NCBI GenBank assembly: GCA_963701675.1
Contig: OY969623.1
Location: 992,001-1,056,000 of the forward strand
Origin: G963701675 sp963701675
GTDB taxonomy: Bacteria > Planctomycetota > Planctomycetia > Gemmatales > Gemmataceae
Direction: 5' to 3'
Length of the DNA stretch: 64,000 nucleotides
This document shows positions 8,747 to 17,096 of this stretch, piece by piece (the stretch's first letter is position 1; each line of letters begins with the position of its first letter). The notes beneath the pieces were generated by a model. That model was not told the DNA's origin. It made no database searches and worked only from the letters and a program-made list of their open reading frames with translations. The translations under genes were made by a program, and so were the position numbers.

Positions 8747-10277
8747 TCTTTCGCTGCCTTTGGTGCCCGGTCGTAAATCTCGGTCAGCTTCGCCAAACGA
8801 TCGCGGACGTCAGCGCTCAACACTCGTTCCGAAAAGCGCCACGCCCAGTTTCCTTCCGCCTTTCCCGGAAAGTTCATGCGTGCTTCGGTTCCCAAATTGA
8901 GCACGTCTTGCAGAGGCGCGATGACGATTTTTGCCACCGAACTCCAGGCCAGGCGGATGAGATCCCACGCCGGTTCTGTTACATCGTGGCCGAGGTAGTC
9001 GCGCATGTACGCCTTCTCCTCATCCGGCGCAGTGTTGTACCATCCGATGGTCGTGTCGTTGTCGTGCGTGCCGGTGTAGGCAACGGTGTTCCGCCGGTGG
9101 TGATGGGGAAGAAATGTGTTGTCGGGGCCGGAGAAAGCGAATTGAAGGACCCGCATTCCCGGCAAGCGGAAGCGTTTTCGCAGTGCTTCAACTTCCGGAG
9201 TGATGACGCCCAGATTCTCCGCGATAAGCGGCAGCTTGCCCAGCGCATTTTGCACTGCGGTGAAAAAGTCGGCGTCGGGCCCTTTGACCCAACGACCGAG
9301 TTCCGCTGTGGGCTGACCGGCCGGAATTTCCCAGTAGCCCTCGAATCCGCGAAAGTGATCGAGCCGGACGAGGTCCATGCAATGCATCGCGCTTCGCAAG
9401 CGGGCAATCCACCACGCATAGCCCGATTGCTTATGGGCATCCCATCGGTGGAGCGGATTTCCCCAAAGTTGACCCGTTCGGCTGAAGTAATCAGGTGGCA
9501 CACCGGCAACCACGGTTGGTCGGCCCGCGTCATCGAGCCAAAAGAGCTCGGGATGTGCCCAGACATCGACGGAATCACTCGCCACGAAAATCGGCACGTC
9601 TCCGATGAGACGGACGCCGAAGCCGGCGGCGTATTGCTTGAGCGTCGCCCACTGGCGCCAGAAGACAAATTGCTGGAACTGCTGTTCACGAATCGCGGAC
9701 TTCAGTCGATGTCGCGCGTCGGCCAAGGCCTCCGGTCGGCGATTGCGCCACTGGGCGCCCACTCCTGCCACCCGACACCGTGCTGAACCTGCCTGAGCGA
9801 CATGAACAAGGCGAAGTCGTCGAGCCAGTGCAAGTTTTCTTCCGTGAAGGCTTGGAACGGCTCTTGTAGCTTTGCGGCATGGCCGGCTTGAAAACGTTCG
9901 TAGGCCTTGGCAAGAAGCGCTGCTTTGAACGGAACGGCGCGCCCGAAATCCACGTGATCCGCTGCGAACGTCGGCCGCGCCAATTCATCGGGCCGCAGCA
10001 GCCCGTCGGCCACCAACGCTTCCGGACTAATCAGATTGGGGTTTCCGGCGAAGGCCGAAAAGCTCTGATACGGTGAATTGCCGAAACCCGTCGGCCCGAG
10101 AGGAAGGAATTGCCACCAAGTTTGTTTCGCCGCCGCAAGCCAATCGACCCAACGGTGCGCCGCTGGCCCCAAGTCACCAATGCCAAACGACGCAGGCAAG
10201 GCGGTTGGATGCAACAAGATGCCGGAGGAACGACGGAGGGATGTTTGTGAAGATTTCACGAGCGTTTTCCGAGCCAC
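8725..10277 (-). CDS. malQ: 4-alpha-glucanotransferase (GH77), interrupted by a frameshift near 9750-9762
   Basis: MalQ moves alpha-1,4-glucan segments between maltooligosaccharides. The N-terminal part (GTG at 10277 to about 9760) holds SGILLHPTALPASFGIGDLG and FLPLGPTGFGNSPYQ. The C-terminal part (about 9755 to 8725) holds the nucleophile region VRLDHFRGF, the acid/base region IAENLGVIT and GTHDNDT. The conserved text runs ...GVGWQEW in one frame and continues QWRNRRPEAL in another. A single missing base in the GGGCGCCC stretch joins the two. Both halves are otherwise intact and all catalytic motifs are present, so a sequencing or assembly indel is more likely than real loss. With the base restored, the length is about 517 residues, normal for bacterial MalQ. 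Confidence 0.9.
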
Positions 10278-10359
10278 GGCGTTACTCTTCTACTCTATGA
10301 ACGGGCAATCTCTGTGCCGAACCGCTGGTCTAACTCCCGTGAAAATGCCATGGCATTTT

Positions 10360-10388
10360 TTGTCCGAAATGTTTTTGTGACCTATACT
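10360..10388 (+). promoter_or_regulatory. Candidate sigma-70-type promoter TTGTCC-N17-TATACT
   Basis: The -35-like TTGTCC lies at 10360-10365 and the -10-like TATACT at 10383-10388, with a 17-bp spacer. It stands about 50 bp upstream of the proposed GTG start at 10438 and inside the gap after the divergent malQ. Identified by eye only. Confidence 0.5.
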
Positions 10389-10437
10389 CGTATGGACATT
10401 TCCCGACTTGCAAAGAGAGAGACGCGGAGTGCGTTCG

Positions 10438-10701
10438 GTGAACACATCGTCAGGCAGTGCGGTTCTTCTTCGTCACGACACGGGTTCGGTGCAACAAGAT
10501 CTGGAACGGCACGTGCACCTTCGCACCGGTCGGCGCATTCGAAATCTCGTCGTGGAGTTGCAGGAAGAACGCATCGTGCTGCGAGGCCTGGCCGACTCGT
10601 ACTACATCAAGCAACTGGCACAAGAAGGCGTACTCAGTCTCGTGCCCGACGCCTGCCTTCATAACGCCATCGCGGTAAGCTCACCATCGCCGGCAATCTG
10701 A
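10438..10701 (+). CDS. Small BON-like domain protein
   Basis: 87 residues from GTG 10438. The same frame can start at TTG 10408, but GGAG at 10425-10428 favours 10438. The core is an amphipathic helix (DLERHVHLRTGRRI) followed by NLVVELQEERIVLRGLADSYYIKQLAQEGV and a final NAIAV strand. This is the alpha-beta-beta-alpha-beta pattern and wording of BON-like phospholipid- or envelope-associated domains. There is no signal peptide. Function unknown. A good promoter candidate lies upstream. Confidence 0.65.
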   Translation: MNTSSGSAVLLRHDTGSVQQDLERHVHLRTGRRIRNLVVELQEERIVLRGLADSYYIKQLAQEGVLSLVPDACLHNAIAVSSPSPAI

Positions 10702-10748
10702 TATAGTCCGAGCCGCGCACGCAGCGAGTCTTCGAGCGAAGTAAGCGG

Positions 10749-11594
10749 TCAGGCCGAGTGTCGTTTCCGCATCGTGGCGATTTCCAATGCGATCAGTTGC
10801 TGCACCGCCGCCAGGGCGCGAGGTCGGTTAGTCGGCTGGCGCTCCAAAAACCGTTCGACGAGCGTGACGACACCCGGCGGAAGCAAGGACGCATACTCGC
10901 GAATGTCCAACGACGGTTCGCACAGGTGACGGCGAAGTGTTTGTTCGATCGTTCCCGTTGGATAAGGCAGCCTGCCGGTGAGCATTTCAAAGAGCGTCAC
11001 GCCCAAGCCAAAAATGTCGCTGCGAAAATCGCCGTTGTCGTCTCCCGCACACAACTCCGGCGCCAGATAACTCGCCGTTCCCAAGACGTAGCCGGACTTG
11101 CGGAATTGGGCATTTTCGCCCGGACGATGCGAGAAACCCAAGTCAATCAGCACCGCGGTGCCGGAGTCGGTTAGCCGAATGTTATCGGGCTTGACATCGG
11201 CATGGAGAAAGCCGGCCCGGTGAAGCGCGGCAAGTGCCTCAGCGATTTGCCGGGTGATCCACAGCGAGGTGCTGACATCCAGCGAGTACTCCCGCCGCAA
11301 TCGTCGCCGCAACGACTCACCGGGTAACAACTCCATGACCAAGAAATACGGCTCCCGCGTGACGTGAGCTGCCTGCAGCGGCACCAGGTAGGGATGGCGA
11401 ACCGTAAGCCCCGCCCGCGCTTCTCGTTGCAATAGCTTGATGGCCGTGGTGTTCTCACGCTGCTCGTCTTTCAGAACCTTAACGGCGCAGGGACGGTCAT
11501 TCATGCAATCGTGGGCCGAATACACTCGCGTCAACGGACCGCCGCCGAGCGATTGATACAATTCGTAACCCGGAATACGAGGCGGAATGTGCAT
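10749..11594 (-). CDS. Ser/Thr protein kinase, single-domain, non-RD
   Basis: 281 residues, essentially only a kinase domain with no membrane segment. The Gly-rich loop is SLGGGPLTRVYSA, the ATP lysine is in CAVKVLKDE and the catalytic loop is HADVKPDNIRL, where Ala replaces the usual Arg of HRD. The metal motif reads IDLGFS instead of DFG. The activation end has GTASYLAPE, followed by SDIFGLGVTLFEMLTGRLPY. The domain therefore keeps the Lys and catalytic Asp but has two unusual substitutions. It may be active but differently regulated. The gene stands alone between the BON-like protein and a transporter. Confidence 0.85.
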   Translation of the reverse strand: MHIPPRIPGYELYQSLGGGPLTRVYSAHDCMNDRPCAVKVLKDEQRENTTAIKLLQREARAGLTVRHPYLVPLQAAHVTREPYFLVMELLPGESLRRRLRREYSLDVSTSLWITRQIAEALAALHRAGFLHADVKPDNIRLTDSGTAVLIDLGFSHRPGENAQFRKSGYVLGTASYLAPELCAGDDNGDFRSDIFGLGVTLFEMLTGRLPYPTGTIEQTLRRHLCEPSLDIREYASLLPPGVVTLVERFLERQPTNRPRALAAVQQLIALEIATMRKRHSA

Positions 11595-11689
11595 GGTTCG
11601 GGTCGAGACGGGATCGGTGACGCTGTGCGCGCACCTTTAGGATCGTTATCGGCGAAGCAGGGCGATGGGATACAGAGAAAAACCAGGGC

Positions 11690-13015
11690 TCAATCAAACA
11701 GCGCAACGAATAATGCCAACGACACCAGCGCTCCGAGGAATGGCACCATCCAAAACCGGGTCCAGTTCGTGCGTTTGTGAACTTCGCCAGTGACCGGATC
11801 GCGGGTTTCGGACGTGGCCCATTGATTGACCCACCCCGACGCCTCCGTCCCTAGGTACATGCCCAGGCCGTATGTCAACGTGCTGAACAAGGCTTGCCCG
11901 CTGTTGCGGATCAATGGGTCCGCTGTTTGCTCAACATAAATGAACCCGGCCGCGAAGAAGAAATCGAAGCAAATGCCGTGAAGCGCCAAGCCAAGGAGGA
12001 TGAGTGGAAACGGCCGGCCGATGGTGAATATCGCGTATCGAAGCACCCACGCCGCCATGCCGATAATCAGCACTTGCTTGATGCCAAACTCCTCGAGGAA
12101 CCAAGACAGTCCATACCTCGTCCTCACCTGAAGGTTCTCGCCGAGTGATATGATGTCGGATCCCGTGAGATTCAGGCCGGCATAGATTCCGATGGGCACG
12201 CCGACGAGAAACAGAATCTCCATCCATTGTCCGATGGTCATGAGCGGGCCGACGTTTCCAGGGCGAACGCCGACCCGTTGCTCCATGAACAACGAGGTAA
12301 AGCTGTAATAGAACGCCAGTGCGATGGTGATCAGAAACGACACACCGAAGAACACAGCGAAAGCCGGCTGGTTCAATAACTCTAGCGCTTTCCGAAACGG
12401 AAACGGGCTTTGATCTCCACTCGGCGGCGTGTGCGGCAACCACAACGAATAGACGCCGAGCGCCGCCGACAAAGTCGCCGCCAGCAAGAGCGGCCGGTTA
12501 CTTACCGGCTCGCCCGGTTTCAGAAGCACTTTCAAGAACAAATTCGCCGCAATCCAACCGATGGTTCCCAAGACACGGATGGTAGGAAAGTCCCGCTGTG
12601 CATCGGGAATATGACTGAAAATGATGCCGTTGGAAAGCGCCAGCGTCGGCGAATACACCAGAGCGTACACTAAGGCCGTCCAGTAAAATCGCGTCGGCGT
12701 ACGGATCTGCGCCATCATAAAGAGGAGCACGGCGCCCGCCAGGTGCAGTCCAGCCATCAAATACTCGTTGTCGAAATAGTGATCGGCGACGGAGCCGATG
12801 AAAATTGGCGTGATGATCGACCCGAGCGACATCGTTGCGTAAATGCTGCCGATTTGTTTCCCGCTAAAGCGGAGGGCATTCAAGTACTGTCCCAACACCA
12901 CGAACCACGCGCCCCAAATGGCGAACTCTAGAAAGTTCATCACCGAGAGCGGAATGCGGAGGTTCAAACTTAATGGCGCCTTATCGGCGGCGGCGAACAG
13001 CAAGTCCATTTCCAC
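11690..13015 (-). CDS. MFS transporter, NupG/nucleoside:H+ symporter-like
   Basis: About 441 residues with about 12 hydrophobic segments. The opening SVMNFLEFAIWGAWFVVLGQYL and GIIFSHIPDAQRDFPTIRVLGTIGWI match the nucleoside permease NupG/XapB family common in planctomycetes. The GTG at 13015 is preferred because AGGAG sits 7 bp upstream; the frame is open to 13084 but the extra residues are not membrane-like. The substrate (nucleoside or sugar) cannot be fixed from sequence. It is a monocistronic minus-strand gene. Confidence 0.82.
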   Translation of the reverse strand: MEMDLLFAAADKAPLSLNLRIPLSVMNFLEFAIWGAWFVVLGQYLNALRFSGKQIGSIYATMSLGSIITPIFIGSVADHYFDNEYLMAGLHLAGAVLLFMMAQIRTPTRFYWTALVYALVYSPTLALSNGIIFSHIPDAQRDFPTIRVLGTIGWIAANLFLKVLLKPGEPVSNRPLLLAATLSAALGVYSLWLPHTPPSGDQSPFPFRKALELLNQPAFAVFFGVSFLITIALAFYYSFTSLFMEQRVGVRPGNVGPLMTIGQWMEILFLVGVPIGIYAGLNLTGSDIISLGENLQVRTRYGLSWFLEEFGIKQVLIIGMAAWVLRYAIFTIGRPFPLILLGLALHGICFDFFFAAGFIYVEQTADPLIRNSGQALFSTLTYGLGMYLGTEASGWVNQWATSETRDPVTGEVHKRTNWTRFWMVPFLGALVSLALFVALFD

Positions 13016-13168
13016 GGGAATACTCCTGCACCGAGAGCAGAATGGATTGTTGGGCAATGTAAGAATCGGTCGGCCTCGTTGCAACGGGTCGCCGATTATT
13101 TGTTCCGTGCACGCCGCCCTGTCACAGAATGACTCGATGACTACGATAAACGGAACCTAAGAGAGATT

Positions 13169-13651
13169 ATGCGACGAGGATTGCGGATGCGGATCACCTT
13201 TCACGGCCTTAACTTTGAAACCCCTATCGTCACCTTCTACCTATGGTCGCCGTGGCGTGCGGCTGCGTTGGAGCATCGGCTGCTGGAGGTCGTCCAACGG
13301 CTGCCCCGTGTAGAAACGGAGCAGGGGCCGGACGAGCAACGGCTGCACATTGCCGATCCGAAAACATGGAAGTCTGCGCTGCAAGCGGTGTCGCGGGTCC
13401 TCAAAGGTTGGCAAGAAGAAGCGGACCCTGGCGCCGAACGCCGAACTTGGCGCTGGTTGCTCGAAACAGACAGCGATGCCGACGGCTACGACACCTTCGG
13501 CGAACCCGTGTCATTGTGGGGTTTCTTGCGCCTCAGCCTCGACCGCGGCGGGCCCGGCGAACCGGAAAAAGGCGAGGACATCGATCTGCAAGGATTTGGG
13601 TTTCGGATCTGGGGCGAAAATGGTTCGAAGATGCGTTCAAGTGACGAATAG
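13169..13651 (+). CDS. Uncharacterised 160-residue protein
   Basis: The product begins MRRGLRMRITFHGLNF and is a soluble-looking alpha/beta protein rich in Trp and Glu, with no signal peptide or recognisable domain. An alternative start at 13187 (MRITFHG) is possible. It ends 10 bases before the next ATG and may be co-transcribed with the secreted hydrolase. I do not recognise the family. Confidence 0.6.
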   Translation: MRRGLRMRITFHGLNFETPIVTFYLWSPWRAAALEHRLLEVVQRLPRVETEQGPDEQRLHIADPKTWKSALQAVSRVLKGWQEEADPGAERRTWRWLLETDSDADGYDTFGEPVSLWGFLRLSLDRGGPGEPEKGEDIDLQGFGFRIWGENGSKMRSSDE

Positions 13652-13661
13652 GAGCGTTTTG

Positions 13662-15728
13662 ATGAAGCGTTCGTTGACACTCGTTCCTCTCGCGCTAGTT
13701 GCCATCGCACTCGCCGCCGACGAACCACCAAAGGACAACCGGGTCCGCAAGCCGAAAGATCTCAACGGTTATTTCCCGATGACGGTTCCGGCGTCGAAAG
13801 AAGCGTGGGAGGCACGCCGAAAGGAACTCCGCGAACAAGTTCAGGTCGCGACGGGCCTTTGGCCCATGCCGGACCGGCCGCCGCTTCAGCCGACCATTCA
13901 CGGCAAGATCGATCGCGGCGACTACACGATTGAGAAAGTGTTCTTCGCCAGTTACCCGGGTCATTACGTTTGTGGGAACCTGTATCGACCGAAAGGCGAC
14001 GGCGGCAAACGGGCCGGTGTGCTCTGCCCGCATGGGCATTGGAACGAAGGCCGATTCCACGATGAACTCAAGTCCCGCGGAGAAAAGTACATTGCCGAGG
14101 AATTGAAGTCCGGCGCCGAACAAACGCGCGAGGGCACCCGCTATCCACTCCAGGCAATGTGCGCTCAATTGGCTCGCATGGGCTGTGTCGTCTTCCATTA
14201 CGACATGGTTGGGTACGCCGACAGCAAAACCATCGGCCACAGCACCGGATTCACCGATGCCCAGGCGGAACTTCGGCTGCAGAGCTTCATGGGCTTGCAG
14301 ACCTTCAACACCATTCGCGCGCTCGACTTTTTGGTTGGACTTCCCGACGTCGATTCCTCACGCATCGGCGTCACGGGAGGAAGTGGCGGTGGCACGCAAA
14401 CCTTCATCCTTTGCGCAATCGATGATCGCCCCACGGCAGCATTTCCGGCTGTAATGGTATCAACAGGAATGCAGGGCGGGTGTATCTGCGAGAATTGCTC
14501 GCTCCTTCGTATCGGTTGCGGCAACATCGATTTGGCAGGATTGTTCGTACCGAAGCCGCTCGGCATGACCGGCGCGAACGACTGGACCAAGGAAATCGAA
14601 ACGAAAGGACTCCCGGAGTTAAAAGCGCTCTACCGACTCTACGACGCGGAAGAGAACGTGATGGCCAAATGCTATCCACAGTTCGGCCACAATTACAACC
14701 AGGTTAGCCGGGAGCTGATGTACAACTGGTTTAACAAGCACCTCAAACTCGGACACCCCGAACCAATCAAGGAAAAACCGTTCGAGCCCGTTCCGCCTAA
14801 GGAGCTGTCCGTTTTCGACGAGCAGCATCCGTTGCCGAATGATGCCGTGGGCGCGGATGGCGTGCGAAAAACGATAACGGCAATGTCGGATGAACAAGTA
14901 CCTAAGGTGCATCCCAAAGACGCGACGACACTCAGTCAGTTTCGGAACCTGATCGGCCCCGCGCTTCGGGTCATGGTTAACGATACGCTGCCAGAGACAT
15001 CTAGCTTGGAGGCACGCGACGGGGTTTGGAACCTATATAAGGGGCGGCCCGAGAAACACAATACATGGCTAAAACGTCGAGGTGAGGACTTTGAAACACG
15101 GACGGACGTGTACACGCCTGATAAATCAAACGGGACCGTCGTTGTTTGGGTTCGTCTGCGGCCTCTAGCTGGAAACGATGACGATGTGTTGCCCTTCGCC
15201 AAACGAGGGGCGAAGATCATTTCACCATGGCTCATTCCTTGCTTCGAAGACCACTTTACTCTACCCGTGGACGCTAAGTACGCGGGCTACACATTCGGCT
15301 ACAATCGCCCGCTCGTGGCACGTCGAGTCCACGATATTCTTTCAACAGTCGCCTATGCAAAAAAGCTTCCGGGTACTAAGCAAGTGCATTTGGTCGGGAT
15401 TGATGAGGCGGGCCCATTGGTAATCTTGGCCCGCGCCCTTTGCGGCGATGCCGTTTCACGCACGGTCGCCGACGTCAACAAGTTCCGCTTCGATGACGTT
15501 CAAAAAACAGCGGACGAAATGATGCTCCCCGGTGCCCTGAAGTACGGCGGTCTGCCGGCGTTCGCGGCCTTATGCGCGCCCGGAGACCTTTACTTGCACA
15601 ATCATCAAGGTACCGGCATCGGCCGCATGACGAAGGATGCATACACGGCCGCCGGCGCCGCCGATAAATTGCACATGCACGCGGAGAAACTCACGCCCGA
15701 CAAAATCGTCGAATGGATATTGAGATGA
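13662..15728 (+). CDS. Secreted alpha/beta hydrolase, acetylxylan-esterase-like
   Basis: 688 residues. The ATG at 13662 has GGAG at 13651-13654 and opens a signal peptide (MKRSLTLVPLALVAIALAAD), so the enzyme is exported. The first half is an alpha/beta hydrolase of the Abhydrolase_7/AXE1 type. It contains GVLCPHGHWNEG, a nucleophile elbow GGSGGG with Ser241 and a likely catalytic His343 in QFGHNYN. The second half (about 400-688) has a repeat-like hydrolase-fold character but no clear nucleophile. The frame is open upstream to 13350, overlapping the preceding gene; the signal peptide and ribosome site decide against that start. Likely role: deacetylation or ester cleavage on polysaccharides. 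Confidence 0.85.
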   Translation: MKRSLTLVPLALVAIALAADEPPKDNRVRKPKDLNGYFPMTVPASKEAWEARRKELREQVQVATGLWPMPDRPPLQPTIHGKIDRGDYTIEKVFFASYPGHYVCGNLYRPKGDGGKRAGVLCPHGHWNEGRFHDELKSRGEKYIAEELKSGAEQTREGTRYPLQAMCAQLARMGCVVFHYDMVGYADSKTIGHSTGFTDAQAELRLQSFMGLQTFNTIRALDFLVGLPDVDSSRIGVTGGSGGGTQTFILCAIDDRPTAAFPAVMVSTGMQGGCICENCSLLRIGCGNIDLAGLFVPKPLGMTGANDWTKEIETKGLPELKALYRLYDAEENVMAKCYPQFGHNYNQVSRELMYNWFNKHLKLGHPEPIKEKPFEPVPPKELSVFDEQHPLPNDAVGADGVRKTITAMSDEQVPKVHPKDATTLSQFRNLIGPALRVMVNDTLPETSSLEARDGVWNLYKGRPEKHNTWLKRRGEDFETRTDVYTPDKSNGTVVVWVRLRPLAGNDDDVLPFAKRGAKIISPWLIPCFEDHFTLPVDAKYAGYTFGYNRPLVARRVHDILSTVAYAKKLPGTKQVHLVGIDEAGPLVILARALCGDAVSRTVADVNKFRFDDVQKTADEMMLPGALKYGGLPAFAALCAPGDLYLHNHQGTGIGRMTKDAYTAAGAADKLHMHAEKLTPDKIVEWILR

Positions 15729-15745
15729 TGTAACTGACGGGAATG

Positions 15746-15817
15746 TAGGGTGCGTAAAGTCCGCGCGGACGCACCGATGCGTAATGGTGCGTCTGCGAAG
15801 ACTTGACGCACCCTACG
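15746..15817. repeat. Long imperfect palindrome (GTAGGGTGCGT type)
   Basis: The arms 15746-15776 and 15787-15817 are inverted copies matching at 27 of 31 positions, around a 10-nt loop. The outer 11 bp (GTAGGGTGCGT/ACGCACCCTAC) are perfect. The element lies between the hydrolase stop and the start of the FAD oxidoreductase. It resembles the palindrome at 31349-31428 and probably belongs to the same interspersed family. Confidence 0.85.
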
Positions 15818-15834
15818 AATCTTCGCGAACGATA

Positions 15835-17016
15835 ATGGCTCAATCTTTTGACATCATCATCGTCGGCGGCGGTGTGATGGGGACGAGCATTGCCTGGGCG
15901 CTGGCGCAGCGAAAGCCGGGCCGGATCGCCTTGCTCGAAAAGCGTTTTCTCGGGGCGGGATCGAGCGGCAAGTCGGGCGCCATCATCCGCCAACACTACT
16001 CCAACCTGCTCACTGCCGCGATGGCGCAGAAAAGTCTCCGCGTCTTCGAAAGATTCGACGACATCGTCGGCGGTCCACCTGTCTTCACGCGAACCGGCAT
16101 GGTACTCATCGTCAACGAACGCGACCGCGCCGGATTGGAAGCGAACATCACGCTGCAGCGAGAGTTGAACATCGACGTGAAGTTGCTCACGCCGGCCGAA
16201 TTAACCGACCTCGATCCCAGCGCCGCCCTGGCCGACGGTGAAATCGCGGCCATCGAATCCGAAGCCGGCTACGTCGAAGCCGTGCAGGTAGTGGCATCAT
16301 TCGCCAACGCCGCCCAGCAGAAAGGCGTTGAAATTCGAGAAGGCGTCGACGTGCGCAGCCTTGTCGTCGATGGCCAACGAATCGTCGGTGTCGAAACCAA
16401 CGAAGGCCGCTACGAATGCGGCACCGTCATCGTCGCCGCCGGACCGTGGGCGGCACAAGTTGCCAAGAACTCTGGCATCGAACTGCCGGTGCAATCCTGC
16501 CGCACACAAGTTGCCTTGTTCCGTAAGCCGCCGCAATATGTCTACCGCGGCGGTCCGATTTACGGAGATTTCGTGCAAGGAATTTACTTCAAGCCAACGC
16601 ACGGCGAAATGCTCCACGCCGGCAGCCTGGCCGGTGAGGAACTGAAAGATCCCGTCGACCCGGACCATTACAACGAGGCCGCCGACGGAAGTTGGTTGCC
16701 GGGGATACGTCAGCGGATTTCACGCCGATGTCCCGCCATGCATCGATGTTACGGGCGTGGTGGGTACGGCGCACTCTATGCGATCACGCCGGATTGGCAC
16801 CCGGTCTTGGATCGCCTTCCCGGATTAGATGGCGGCTACTGCGCCGTCGGATTCAGCGGTCACGGTTTCAAGATGTCGCCCATCGTCGGCACACTGATGG
16901 CGGAATGGGTCGTCGACGGCAAGGTGTCGACGCTGGATATCAGTCCCCTTCGGCTGGCGCGTTTTGCGGAGAGTGATCCAGTGAAGACGCCGTACTCTTA
17001 CGGCGTGATGGGATAG
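15835..17016 (+). CDS. FAD-dependent oxidoreductase (DAO family, sarcosine oxidase beta-like)
   Basis: 393 residues from ATG 15835 (MAQSFDIIIVGGGVMGTS). The dinucleotide-binding GxGxxG is IVGGGVMG, followed by the DAO signature GSSGKSGAIIRQHYSN. VIVAAGPWAAQV and the C-terminal GGYCAVGFSGHGFKMSP complete the fold. Such enzymes oxidise N-methylated or other amino acids with FAD. The frame extends back to 15784 through the palindrome, which is not credible coding sequence. No glycine-cleavage-like partner subunit is nearby, so the substrate is open. It converges with the PhoPQ-related gene. Confidence 0.88.
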   Translation: MAQSFDIIIVGGGVMGTSIAWALAQRKPGRIALLEKRFLGAGSSGKSGAIIRQHYSNLLTAAMAQKSLRVFERFDDIVGGPPVFTRTGMVLIVNERDRAGLEANITLQRELNIDVKLLTPAELTDLDPSAALADGEIAAIESEAGYVEAVQVVASFANAAQQKGVEIREGVDVRSLVVDGQRIVGVETNEGRYECGTVIVAAGPWAAQVAKNSGIELPVQSCRTQVALFRKPPQYVYRGGPIYGDFVQGIYFKPTHGEMLHAGSLAGEELKDPVDPDHYNEAADGSWLPGIRQRISRRCPAMHRCYGRGGYGALYAITPDWHPVLDRLPGLDGGYCAVGFSGHGFKMSPIVGTLMAEWVVDGKVSTLDISPLRLARFAESDPVKTPYSYGVMG

Positions 17017-17036
17017 CGGCGGGTGTGTATCACAAG

Positions 17037-17069
17037 AGAAACCCGGTTTCTTGAAGAAACCGGGTTTCT
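17037..17069. terminator. Perfect 16-bp inverted repeat between convergent genes
   Basis: AGAAACCCGGTTTCTT at 17037-17052 and its exact reverse complement at 17054-17069 are separated by one base. Each arm is itself nearly palindromic, so cruciform or hairpin forms are possible. Its position between two convergent genes suggests a bidirectional terminator. Sequences of this kind also occur as dispersed repeats in bacteria. Confidence 0.7.
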
Positions 17070-17096
17070 TGGAGGACGCATGTAGCCGTAGCGGCG

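Noticed and set aside
9750..9762. Programmed frameshift in malQ and the other split genes
   Set aside because: No common slippery heptamer plus pseudoknot was seen; the sites differ and need both +1 and -1 changes, so sequence errors fit better.
8743..9786. 347-residue plus-strand frame over malQ
   Set aside because: The minus strand carries all GH77 motifs; the plus reading has no family features.
13350..13661. Upstream extension of the secreted hydrolase to 13350
   Set aside because: It overlaps the preceding gene and would hide the signal peptide at 13662.
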